DNA from: Terebella lapidaria
Taxonomy: Eukaryota > Annelida > Polychaeta > Terebellida > Terebellidae
Assembly: GCA_949152475.1 (NCBI GenBank)
Contig: OX424561.1
Location: 19,090,481 to 19,154,480, forward strand
Direction: 5' to 3'
DNA: 64,000 nucleotides
Shown: positions 48,801 to 56,120 of the stretch, piece by piece
Layout: each line of letters begins with the position of its first letter
Position numbering within the stretch: the stretch's first letter is position 1
The notes under the pieces: model-generated
What the model saw: the letters and a program-made list of their open reading frames with translations, nothing else
What the model was told of the DNA's origin: nothing
Database searches by the model: none
Translations under genes and position numbers: made by a program

Positions 48801-50248
48801 ACCCTACTCTTAGAATCAGGTTTGTTCCCATAGAATCAGGTTTGTTTCTGTTATTTTTATTCTATGTCCAATTTTATTGGATTACGTAGCTGACTTCACA
48901 TCCAGGAGCAATCAAAATGTTAACTGGAATAATTGTCATGCAATTGTGGTCAATATATCCTGGTAAGTAACTGGAATCGCTTTGTCTTTGGTGATTTATG
49001 ATGGCTAACTGCTCCACTGCCTAGCCGTTCCACTTTTGTGCGACAGATATATGGAGAGCGGTGAACGCCACATAAGAAACTGAACATGAATCATATTCTG
49101 CAATGATTTAAGAAGTAAACAGAACATACGCCATCAGATTGTGTTGAGAAATTAGCCGTCGATCCAGCATGTTTTACTGGTGCCCCGCAGCTTACTTGCC
49201 TATTTGCCCATAGAATCAGACTTTTTGCCCATAGAATCAGGCAAATGCACATAGAATCAGACAAACGGTTCCTCCCTGTGATATTGTTCCAGTTATTACA
49301 CATAATAAGTTATTTTGCTGTAAATTTAGTGAAAGAGGTGTTTGGGGCAATTTTTCAACTAGTGCTACTTGCATACTAAATTACTTTACAACGAAGAAAA
49401 GGCATTGCCAGTTGATGAGATCCAGCCAGGAATATCGCAACCTATATGCTTGTACTTTTCCAGTCCAATGCACAATCCATAAATCTGACCTTTGTATGTG
49501 TTTCTATTGATGTGTACAAAGTTAATTTAGTGGAAAGAGAAATTTTAGGGCAATTTTACATCCAGTGTTACTTGAATACTGAAGCGCCTGTTACGTGAAT
49601 ACTTCAGCGCCTGTTACGTGAATCCTGCAGCGCATATCTCGTGTGTGCTACGATAAACAATTGCTTGACAAACACAAACAGACGAGTGTCACCTCCCATT
49701 AACTGTTGAATTTGTTCAACTGTGAACCAATAAACCCCCATGCACAGTAGCAGTGGGCAAAAGTTACATTATATGGTGATTACTTGTAGACAAAGAGGCA
49801 ATCGGACGATAATTGAGGGATAATCTCATTTCATGTCTTTATATTTAATAATAACGAAGGTGTCAATAACAAATGAAACTACCACGCAAAAGAATATCAT
49901 TATGTTAGTCTATCTGCTCAGTCCCTTTGCTGGAAACCTCGTCTGGGATGTGTTTCCAACCAAAGATACCCACCTACCATCAATTTTCTTAGATTATGTT
50001 GTTGCTTTTTGCAGGCTTCCTGTAACTCCGCTACAAGAATCCTGTGCGCACGTTGACGACTGTGAGAATTAGAGGTAGGGGATCTGTATGAGAATAAACT
50101 AAATCAAACACATGCAGGAGATTTTATTCAAAGTAAAATGAAACATGTATACACACTGAACGTATATTTCGTGGCCATCTAGAGTAACTTCTTGTATTTG
50201 ACTTTCTGTTAGCGTTTCAACACTGACATCAACCGAATGAGTCGCCAT
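23793..50248 (-). CDS. MED17: MED17, Mediator head subunit, complete
   Basis: Mediator head-module subunit that links the complex to RNA polymerase II. The 14 exons (minus strand) are 50248-50157, 44326-44141, 43869-43734, 27333-27156, 26953-26774, 26602-26472, 26349-26278, 26087-26028, 25875-25676, 25552-25496, 25381-25247, 25132-25018, 24851-24697 and 24021-23793. All phases agree and sum to 642 codons with stop, so 641 residues (human protein 651). Landmarks are QIQEVTLDGHEIY (exon 1), FQPSLWPWDSVRN (end of exon 2), KKVGSNILGDLSYKS (exon 4), IPSDLEGVAYIQVSIKK (exon 5), CKEIFAQ then LAKEAVQ (6/7), DPQIAAHWS (11), HHINTVQHLSKIMGW (13) and KMEGKNFINKIELLMACL (14). Intron 1 is 5.8 kb and intron 3 is 16.4 kb, both packed with repeats. 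Intron 13 is mostly a minisatellite made from its own exon-intron junction. The start codon follows acaaaATGG. Confidence 0.96.
24181..24737 (-). repeat. 60-bp minisatellite of the MED17 exon 13 splice donor
   Basis: Nine tandem copies of a 57-60-bp unit plus the exonic original. On the gene strand each unit holds the last 35 bases of exon 13 (ggccatcatggtcacttcac, then caagtggagacag) and about 25 bases of intron (gtaactacagtaaaacctcc and tagaa). The true donor is at 24696-24695. Every unit repeats a GACAG|GTAACT-like or GAGAG|GTAACT-like site. The array fills about 516 of the 675 bp of intron 13. Reading through the first donor meets TAA at once. Confidence 0.95.
27549..28120. mobile_element. 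Long-TIR foldback MITE, copy 2
   Basis: A near-complete relative of 17165-17893 in MED17 intron 3. The ends are tactcggatttttctaactc and its complement, with inverted arms of about 190 bp. The unique centre is inverted relative to copy 1, as expected when a palindromic element inserts in either orientation. An open frame across the centre is shared by both copies (QPKT.SRESE, HQDSKY.CNFEP.DTLG). Confidence 0.85.
28121..28590. other. MED17 intron 3 sequence, nothing recognised
   Basis: No gene or classified repeat. A short direct repeat (agccaatattcagagtacta) occurs at about 28376-28420. Confidence 0.45.
28591..30056 (+). mobile_element. GGTCA-rich hairpin-ended element, copy E1
   Basis: The left end has a hairpin (ttagcc caaa ggctaa) and then aggttaccggacaattttgg. 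The interior has ten GGTCA motifs in the first 930 bp, seven of them as TCAAGGTCA. Two similar halves about 454 bp apart both contain gacctttcaaggtcatcc and caaaatggccgccaca. The right end reaches an (acgg)n tract and then diverges, so the usual ggtccggtaaccta terminus is missing. It is nearly identical to E2. I see no transposase; it is non-autonomous. Confidence 0.8.
30057..30245. other. Degenerate gtgtggctt/ataccttgtg sequence
   Basis: Two drifted copies of cacgtccgataccttgtggg and cacgtttgataccatgtgtg. A related stretch lies inverted at about 37540-37655 next to another (acgg)n end, so this may be a flank carried with the element. Confidence 0.35.
30248..30821. mobile_element. Tc1-like MITE
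   Basis: 574 bp with TIR cagtggggtccaaaagactt on the left and aaaggaccccactg on the right, flanked by TA on both sides. CAGTGGGGTCC is a typical Tc1 end. The interior has no transposase. Confidence 0.88.
30822..31433. other. MED17 intron 3 sequence, nothing recognised
   Basis: AT-rich, with a short direct repeat (atctacattatacaacatgc) near 31173-31218. It could be the 3'UTR of the tentative nested unit. Confidence 0.4.
33521..33573. repeat. 23-bp near-perfect hairpin
   Basis: The arms at 33521-33543 and 33551-33573 (aacacttcttcccgaag core) pair over 23 positions with one mismatch, a G-U pair in the plus-strand RNA, around a 7-base loop. Confidence 0.75.
33850..36010. repeat. 94-bp minisatellite, about 23 units
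   Basis: Head-to-tail copies of a 90-94-bp unit containing gtgtggctttattgtccata, cttctgtgtttattctgaca and acttgtgtgtcttttcagtc. Central units are nearly identical. Units at both edges (about 33850-33880 and 35960-36180) are decayed. Length variants drop two bases (gtctgc for gtgtgtc) or three (lost aca). Because 94 is not divisible by three, the overlapping plus-strand ORFs are artefacts. On the MED17 sense strand each unit carries two AATAAA hexamers. Confidence 0.95.
36020..37020. other. MED17 intron 3 sequence with (TA)n
   Basis: Apart from the (TA)n tract at 36780-36840 I see no gene. A short plus ORF at 36456-36656 has no known motif. Confidence 0.4.
36780..36840. repeat. (TA)n microsatellite
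   Basis: About 30 uninterrupted TA dinucleotides. Confidence 0.98.
37024..37172. repeat. Perfect 46-bp inverted repeat
   Basis: The arms 37024-37069 and 37127-37172 are exact reverse complements (aagagaatcttatgtcttgt at the outer end) around a 57-base loop. Perfect arms suggest a recent origin or strong gene conversion. Confidence 0.9.
37298..37380 (-). promoter_or_regulatory. NRF-1-type site upstream of an ATG with splice donor
   Basis: TGCGCATGCGCA at 37336-37347 is an exact match to the palindromic NRF-1 site. It lies 16-27 bp upstream of a minus-strand ATG (37320-37318, context aaaATGG), which is followed after eight codons by GTAAGG. A CCCGGAA ETS-like core is adjacent. This combination is typical of housekeeping promoters. 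Confidence 0.5.
37560..37733 (+). mobile_element. Solo right end of the GGTCA-type element
   Basis: An (acgg)n tract is followed by gacgcaacgccatgccaata, then ggttatcagaccaaaggtcc and ggtaacct. The GGTCA body is missing. Sequence to its left resembles that after E1 in inverted orientation. Confidence 0.7.
38017..38225. repeat. 72-bp tandem repeat, about 2.5 copies
   Basis: Units contain aaggcatgactgagcagggc, then tggctgagagg and gcggagcctat. The third copy is divergent. Confidence 0.85.
38422..40242 (+). mobile_element. GGTCA-rich hairpin-ended element, copy E2
   Basis: Nearly identical to E1 through its first 1.46 kb. Its left hairpin is ttagcc caaa ggctaa. After the (acgg)n tract there is a different insert (39890-40060), a second long (acgg)n tract, and then two successive 3' ends, each finishing in ggtccggtaaccta (40159 and 40242). 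It stands directly after a fragment of another copy's right end (about 38316-38415). It is non-autonomous. Confidence 0.85.
40243..41957 (+). mobile_element. GGTCA-rich hairpin-ended element, copy E3
   Basis: Joined head-to-tail to E2. Its left hairpin is ttagccc aa gggctaa, then aggttaccggac. It holds many TCAAGGTCA motifs and two internal caaaatggccgccacacgga blocks. The right end is ggacgacggac repeats, then ggttatcggaccataggtcc and ggtaacct. Confidence 0.87.
41958..42201. other. Fragment of another repeat between E3 and E4
   Basis: It has caaaatggccgctggcggcc and aaaatttcggaaagatagat blocks, similar in style to the 3' parts of the E family but not alignable to them by eye. Confidence 0.4.
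42202..43659 (+). mobile_element. GGTCA-rich hairpin-ended element, copy E4, with DR1 array
   Basis: The left end is ttaggcc aag ggccaaa, then ataggttaccggac. The interior has about six tandem units of about 135 bp, each with gaccttgaaaatgaggtcaa, aggtcaaattcaaggtca and catatatcatttcctatatg. Perfect DR1 sites (AGGTCA-N-AGGTCA) lie at 42551-42563, 42685-42697, 42953-42965 and 43087-43099. The right end is a gacgacggac tract and the ggttatcggacc/ggtccggtaacc hairpin. It ends 75 bp before MED17 exon 3. Confidence 0.88.
44480..44670. mobile_element. Fragment of the long-TIR foldback MITE
   Basis: It shares caggtgaagtatgacaagtt and tttagaaaaatcagagtata with the right arm of the copies at 17165 and 27549. 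Only one end remains. Confidence 0.7.
44671..45574. other. MED17 intron 1 sequence, nothing recognised
   Basis: It holds one short direct repeat (ctcatcataatgtagtggga at about 44786 and 44873) and is otherwise unremarkable. Confidence 0.45.
45575..46159. mobile_element. MITE with gagtaaacca termini
   Basis: The ends gagtaaacca and tggtttactc are exact inverted repeats, and similarity continues for about 25 bp (ttttcagacac opposite ggtgtccaaaatt). Inner words such as aatcggacacc and gtgtccgatt are also inverted. About 585 bp. A hAT MITE is inserted immediately at its right edge. Confidence 0.55.
46167..46588. mobile_element. hAT-type MITE, copy 1
   Basis: 422 bp. The TIR is tagggcttcaacaagtactc and its complement, with an interior rich in accggttac. 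It is flanked by an 8-bp target duplication, caaattgt and caaattgc. It matches copy 2 at 52672-53089. The 8-bp duplication and TAGGGCTTCAAC ends indicate the hAT superfamily. Confidence 0.92.
46645..47052. mobile_element. hAT-type MITE, second family
   Basis: 408 bp with TIR tagggcccggacgaatcg and its complement. The exact 8-bp target duplication atttggac is at 46637-46644 and 47053-47060. The interior holds several gacccgggta words. It is followed directly by a partial copy of the same family (47053-47134) ending gactcgtccggcccta, so one copy may have inserted into another. Confidence 0.9.
47205..50068. repeat. Giant 2.9-kb inverted repeat (foldback)
   Basis: The left arm (about 47205-48650) and right arm (about 48815-50068) are reverse complements at roughly nine bases in ten by eye. 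The matching landmarks are cagtcgtcaacgtgcgcaca, ttcacgtaacaggcgc, aggtcagatt, gaggaaccgtttgtc, gtggaacggctagg and cctgattctatggg. The spacer is about 165 bp. Near both outer ends an open frame of 80-87 codons is shared (LVYL.S.FAGNLVWDVFPTK and RLPVTPLQESCAHVDDC). The outer end of the right arm is 89 bp from the MED17 exon 1 donor. It may be a long-TIR DNA transposon. Confidence 0.88.
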
Positions 50249-50360
50249 TTTGTTTTGTTTCCGTAATACATTTAGTTTCGGACTTTTTTACGCGCATCCT
50301 CACATTTTTGGCTGGCTCAATACCTTGAACATTCCCCCCCCCCCCCCCCCCTCATTTTAG
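50249..50360 (-). promoter_or_regulatory. MED17 5'UTR and promoter region
   Basis: Immediately upstream of the MED17 ATG. The minus strand has an ACGGAAAC ETS-like core near 50268, and an 18-base C tract follows at about 50334-50351. No TATA box is seen. Confidence 0.35.
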
Positions 50361-50507
50361 ATCTAGATACGACTATTCATTTACACACAAATAGCTACAA
50401 ATCCCTAAAATTCTAGAAACAATTCAGAAAATAAAGTATAATATGTACTGAATGTTATATTATTTAATTTTTGGATAATCAATTTATATACCGGTGTCGA
50501 TTTTCTG

Positions 50508-50650
50508 TGTGCGTGGTTGAGTGGATAGAATTGGTGGCTCTCCAGTGAGGCTCACAAGGCGAGAGGTCTGGGGTTCGTGCCCTCAGCCAGCATTTAGTAT
50601 GTGGTGTTGTCCTGATTAATTAATGATAACAACGTTTGAATAATGAAAAG
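50508..50650 (+). mobile_element. tRNA-Leu/Ser-like SINE
   Basis: The tRNA-like head has A-box-like gtggttgagtgga, a long variable-arm-like stretch (ctcacaaggcgagaggtct) and B-box-like ggggttcgtgccc. There is no CCA-ready acceptor stem, so a SINE is more likely than a tRNA gene. Confidence 0.6.
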
Positions 50651-50659
50651 GACATTGTT

Positions 50660-52488
50660 TGAAGCTCAAAGCTCTGAAGCTTACAAAGTAACAATTCTCC
50701 AATTCCCACCCAAAGTATTACATCCCACGTACTACTAGTTAACTATAACAATATAATAATAAAAACAAAAAAGTAAACATTATTGCTAAGAAGACAAATA
50801 ACATATAATTAACATATTGATCTAGTACTGGTACTCATACTTGGAATGTATTTCTATTCATGAGCCAAGCTGTAATTTTCGAGCTTGGACTTTTTAACAA
50901 TTTTTTTTACTGACAGCATTGTGAATATTTTCAACATTAAATCCAATATTGCTCCAGAGTTTGACACTTTCCATCTTACACAGAGGTTTTGCAGCTGTTT
51001 TGAACTTTTGATAGACAAAATACCTTTGGAACTAGCTCGTGTATTATAATTGTGGGTTTGCTAGTTTCGAGAAATAGTAATTGAATATTTGTTGACAGAG
51101 TACATGATTCCATGTAACATTTTCCGATTTGATTTGATTCGATTTGATTTGAATTTATTCAGGCTTGTGGGAGCATAATACAAAAACATATACAGTGGTC
51201 ATATATAAATGACATATAACAACCGACATATATTTACCAGTTTACACTGATTGGTACAAAAACTATACATTTGAAGTTAAAGAGGATAGTATTAAAGTAC
51301 ACATCATAATAATCACAATAATATTGAACTAGTAGATTCTACTACTATTTATCAATCCCACTTGCCTAGTCTCGCGGCTTATTTCCAGTGTGGTCTCGGG
51401 ATTCAACATGGGGGCGGAACCATTTCAACCATTACTCCGAGAAACTTGGTGACATGTACTTGTTCAACATTAAAGCTATCAATTTTGACAGAACCCTCAG
51501 TAATTTTTTTTTATCTTTGTAAAAGTCATGTAATTAGTTTTGTTCACAGGTGAACAGTCAGTCCTGTTGCTGATCTTAAGATACAAGTATGTTGTCAGAA
51601 ACTTGCTGGTGAAACTTAGACAGAATACCAGTTCAAATATTACTTGTAGATATATATAGACCTTAAGGCCTACCACGACATTTTACATTTTTTAGATAGT
51701 GTATATGGGCGATCATGCCCAATATCTTATTTGTCATGATATGTAACGAAAGTCAGGTGTGTTTGGTTAAGTCGACGTAGTTAACTTATGTGTTGCACAT
51801 TTCTGTTTGACTATCTATGGATTTAATGTCAATATTCATGGTTAGGGTGTAGGCAAGTTCAGTGGTGTGTACATACAAGTTTGTTTGCTCTATATTGATA
51901 TTCAGCTCCTAATGATATAACAATTACTTATAGTAGTTGGAACCGCTTTTTTATTTTAAACTTTGCTGTTAAATGATGACCTTCGTGGTGATGTTCATAT
52001 GTGATGCTCAACTATATATGTTCACAACGTCCTTATTAAGGTATAAACCTAAACCAGCTCGGATCCCATCACCACTGCTCAGGATTCCGGTGTTACGGTT
52101 ATCAAGGTGCTTACAGTGAATAAGTTTCTTTTTCTGAATACTTCTATTGGTCTATTCTACAATAAATATATACAATAGAAAGGATATATATAATCTGAAA
52201 TATACACCAGAATTTATTCGAATAATATTTGTTATGTATATGCCGGTTTTGTACTATACTGGTACTAGTATTTGTTCTTATTCGAAACTAATATAACGTT
52301 GTTTTTAGTGCGGTCATGTGACCAATAGGCCTAAGTAGCAATCGAGGTTTTCCTAAAATAAAAAATACAGTAGGTACATACTTTCTTCCAAAGTAAGTTA
52401 GTTTGTACAGAGCACTGGCTACATAGATATTAAATCTACAGTTTGCGTTTTCACCTTCGAAGTTCACTTTAGTAAACTTAAGCTGCCG
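50660..52488. other. Intergenic, nothing recognised
   Basis: AT-rich. There is a (gattt)n patch at about 51127-51153. No gene, TIR pair or conserved ORF was found. Confidence 0.45.
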
Positions 52489-52671
52489 TCAGACTATGCG
52501 AGTCAGTCGCGGCGACCGAGTCGCAGGCCCCCGGTCGCACGTCCGGTCGCATAGTGTGACATGGTCGTGCGACTCACTCGCAGGTGAGGTGCGACTCAGT
52601 CGCATGTATCAAACATGTTCGATTCCATGCGACTGAGTCGCATGTGATTAACCAATCGCGATGGTGAGTAT

Positions 52672-53089
52672 TAGGGCTTCAACAAGTACTCGGTTAACCG
52701 GTTACGGTTCGGTTACAGAGTGTAACCGGTTACAGAATTTGTGACCGGTTAATCGTGAACGTACTTTGCACGCTAGTAATTCAGTCTGAAACACTTCAAA
52801 TCAGTCAAATTTCCACCCAAACGCACTGAATTGAAGTGATTCATCACTCTCTGATCCAAATAGAATGTTTATTCATCATAATATTGCATATTTTCACCCA
52901 AAATGACGTCTAATGTCGAGTTTTAGGCGGGATTTTGACACGGAGATTTTATAAAATGCGAACTGCGAAAAAAAATGGTGTTACTTTGGACAATATTTAG
53001 CTCTATATTTTTGGACGAGTAACCGGTCACAGTTCGGTTACAAGCTAACGAGTAACCGGTCACGAAATTTTGTACTCGTTGAAGCCCTA
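52672..53089. mobile_element. hAT-type MITE, copy 2, inside the Harbinger element
   Basis: 418 bp, same family as 46167-46588. The exact 8-bp target duplication gtgagtat is at 52664-52671 and 53090-53097. It shows that the Harbinger element was already in place. Confidence 0.95.
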
Positions 53090-54547
53090 GTGAGTATTGT
53101 CACGTGAAATTTCAAAATAGACCGACCACACATGCGGACAGTTGAATTGACAAGATGGAGTGGACACAGGCTGCCGACGATCTGGGTAATCCCGGAAATG
53201 ACTCCCTCGCTCTTTGATGTTAAAGTTCAGAATACAGGAACAGAGACAAGAGAGCCTCGGCGCTGACGACCATCTCTGAGAAGCTACGAACATCTGGTAA
53301 TTTACAACTGAGTGGGCATACTAAGTATGGTTCACTAAAATATTAATTACTAGTACACTGAGCTCACTGCCGATGTTGACCAGTGCATTATCCATTTCTA
53401 AAATGTAGGCCCAACGTCACGAACGTCGACTAACATATTAAGCCCACACCATGCTGCAGTACTGATATCGATCTGGATCTAGGTTGACTCACGAAAGTGA
53501 GTCCATAAACCGACACCTCGAATCTAGACATGTTTACAAGGTTATAAAATCTGATGAAGGAAGGAAAGGGCGATTTACCCAATACTAGGCCTACCGTGCA
53601 TTGGATTTCAAATTACATCCATGTAGTGGAGAGCCGGGCACAGCGTTCATGCTACATATGTTTGTTCGGATATTTATCAGCAGTTCTTCTTTTTTTATAA
53701 TAGACAGAAAATATAAGAAAACATTCGAAAGAAATGAGCCACTCCTGTTCCTCACACAGGTGTAGAGGGTAACTTTCTCCAAGCTGGCTCCAGGTGTATG
53801 CTACACCAACGGTAGGCCTACAGAGCGATATCAGAGCAGAGAATCGAAAAAACATCCCGTATGGTGCAGATCTATGGAATTTCCAAAAAGAAAAAATCGT
53901 AGGCCTGGTTTTGCCGTGCATGGGCTTCATGGTTGGCAAGCATGGGCCTGGTTTTCAATCACTCATGCCATATAACTTTTCAGTGCCAAACAAATGAAAA
54001 AAAAACCTAATGAATTCGCTTCTTTATAAGTTGTAATGTGGTTACAGTCGCTTCTCTGGAGTATATCTAACTTGCTCATCAATCACCACAATGGACAAGC
54101 CCGATTATTTCAGTGTTAACGCAAAGATGCAAGGACCTGGCGTATTCCATGCACAGGCGTGAAGAATTCTATTTGATATTTAAAGATAGATATATTAGTT
54201 TCTGTTAATGGTGCAGGATGCTAAATGGGCATACCCATTAAAATACTGGATGAAATGAATATTAGACATTTATTCATCATTTAAATGAAAACACAATATG
54301 AAAGGCTGGGACAGCCATGACCAAACGATGAACGGGAGGGAAAGCTCCAAAAGACAAACCAAAACTCATATTGGATATCGGAATCTCGCTCTATTTATGA
54401 GTTGAGAGCTAAGATGTTTAATAAGAGCGATGTAAAATCAGGTCTTCATTAATTTGCGTGGCTATTATGATACATAAGGAGCCCTAACGTTACTTGCACG
54501 TTGACGTAGTAGAGAGTAGTGGTAGAGAGCCTTAGATATGACAGGCA

Positions 54548-54682
54548 CAAGAGTCATAAACTATAACAGAGCAAGAAACATTACAATAATTTAGACTGAG
54601 GAACACTCCCTATGCAGAACTTTAACAGAGCAAGAAACATTACAGTTATTTAAACTGAGGAACACTCCCTATGCAGAACCTA
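54548..54682. repeat. 56-bp direct duplication
   Basis: Two adjacent copies of aacagagcaagaaacattac, then actgaggaacactccctatg and cagaac, inside the Harbinger element. Confidence 0.8.
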
Positions 54683-55164
54683 TGCAGATATTAAATAACC
54701 AATCCGTATTTTTTTCCACTCTACGAATTTTTTCTCTCTGAATTTTAGGGGGTGCTTTCGCACCCAATGCACCCCCCCCCCCCCCCCCGTCCTACGGCCC
54801 TGCTTAAGCTCCTGTAACAGATTACTGTAGGCACCACTTTCGCTCCGCCGTTTCATCCATGGCTTCACCCACACGCTCCTTTTGTATTTTCTGCTTTGTT
54901 TTTGCCTTCTCTTTCGCCTTCTGCGCATAACTTTTGCTGCCAAAAAGGCAACAAGGCGCCGACGCGTATCTTCGTTCATGTTGGAACTACAGAAACACCC
55001 GTCTGCCAACCGATTCTTTCTAATTCGCGCTCAAATATATTGTCACGTGAAATGCGACTCGATCGCATAGTGTGACCAGCGCCGGTCGCAGCGACCAGAT
55101 CGCATGCGAGTGGATTGCGACTCGGTCGCTGCGACTGCCTCGCATAGTCTGACGGCAGCTTAGG

Positions 55165-55706
55165 AACTTGACTTGACTTTAGTACTGTAAAATGGGAATG
55201 TGATGTAAAACTTATACAGCTGTAGTGTAGTTCAGCCCAATAACAGAGTTAAGTGCTAGTCCCTTCCTGAGGCGACAACGGTTTTCGCCTGACACCCTGT
55301 CACAGTGGGTCAGGATTTGTGAACTTATTTCAGAACAAAACATGTTTTGAATGCATGAAATACACACTGTGTATCATATTCTTCCCCTCTCAGTTGTTTC
55401 CAACGATTTATGTCCCTCAATTTCAAGTTTATTCCATACTTTGTCACTTGACAGCTGTTTGTTTACATTGTCATCATGGTGCAGTTTTGTCATGCTACAA
55501 AGCTGTCACTCAAATTAGCCAATCAGGAAACTTCATACAATCAGCTGATGATAGGTGTGATGTCATAATCCGGGAAATATCCCCTTTTTGGGCTTTTGGC
55601 GCCAAATCTTAGATTGAAACATTTTAGCATGTGGTTGAATAGGGCTCTGCCCGTGAATAGTGCTAGCTGTAGTGTATATCTATATGTAATATCTCCCTGA
55701 CCATAC
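55165..55706 (+). promoter_or_regulatory. Likely SARS2 promoter region
   Basis: About 0.5-0.9 kb upstream of the SARS2 coding start are a CCAAT box (agccaatcag, about 55517), a CRE-like tgatgtcat (about 55558) and a ttggcgccaaa E2F-like palindrome (about 55597). A 5'UTR intron between here and the acceptor at 56095 would then contain the MITE at 55707. Inference. Confidence 0.35.
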
Positions 55707-55920
55707 GAGCCGTCCGTCCTAAATTCGTCGCATTCTCAAATTCGCCAACAGGGTTTTCAGACCTTGTAATGCAAATGAAACCAACCAGTCTTATCATCAA
55801 TCGAGACTCTGAAATTCAATCTTTGTACCAGCAGTTTGTTTTCCATAAACGGAGTTTCTGAGCTCTGATAATATTGAGTTGGCGAATTTTGGGATACGGC
55901 GAATTTAGGACGGATGGCAT
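55707..55920. mobile_element. MITE with gtccgtcctaaattcg-type TIR, copy B
   Basis: The ends are gagccgtccgtcctaaattc and its near complement. It is a reverse-orientation relative of 18011-18222. Confidence 0.85.
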
Positions 55921-56120
55921 TCATGACATGTATTGAGGTATTGTAACTAAATTAACACTTCTTGGCCCTTTAAACACACAGGAGGAGGACAAACTTGCAG
56001 ATTGCTTGAACTTGCTTTTAGTTTGATATCATAACCATGCAATTCCCTGTATCTTATAGCTTACAATTATCATATTTATGTGTTTGTTCTCATAGGCACG
56101 CAACTACATGCCGGGTAAGG

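Larger units (their letters stand above)
52489..55164 (-). mobile_element. PIF/Harbinger-like DNA transposon, degenerate
   Basis: About 2.68 kb. The exact TIR is taagctgccgtcagactatg then cgag, with its complement at 55141-55164. Subterminal tgcgactcagtcgca palindromes are present. A minus ORF at 55009-54680 contains RKYKRSVWVKPWMKRR, then GAYSNLLQEL, matching the N-terminal (R)WVRPWL.RR...GAY..LL.EL motif of Harbinger transposases. The DDE catalytic core is not seen, so it is internally decayed. A hAT MITE (52672-53089) is inserted near the left end. An internally deleted relative lies at 61926-62650. Confidence 0.8.

Noticed and set aside
50508-50600. Functional tRNA gene
   Set aside because: A and B boxes are present, but no paired acceptor stem or clean cloverleaf; a SINE head fits better.
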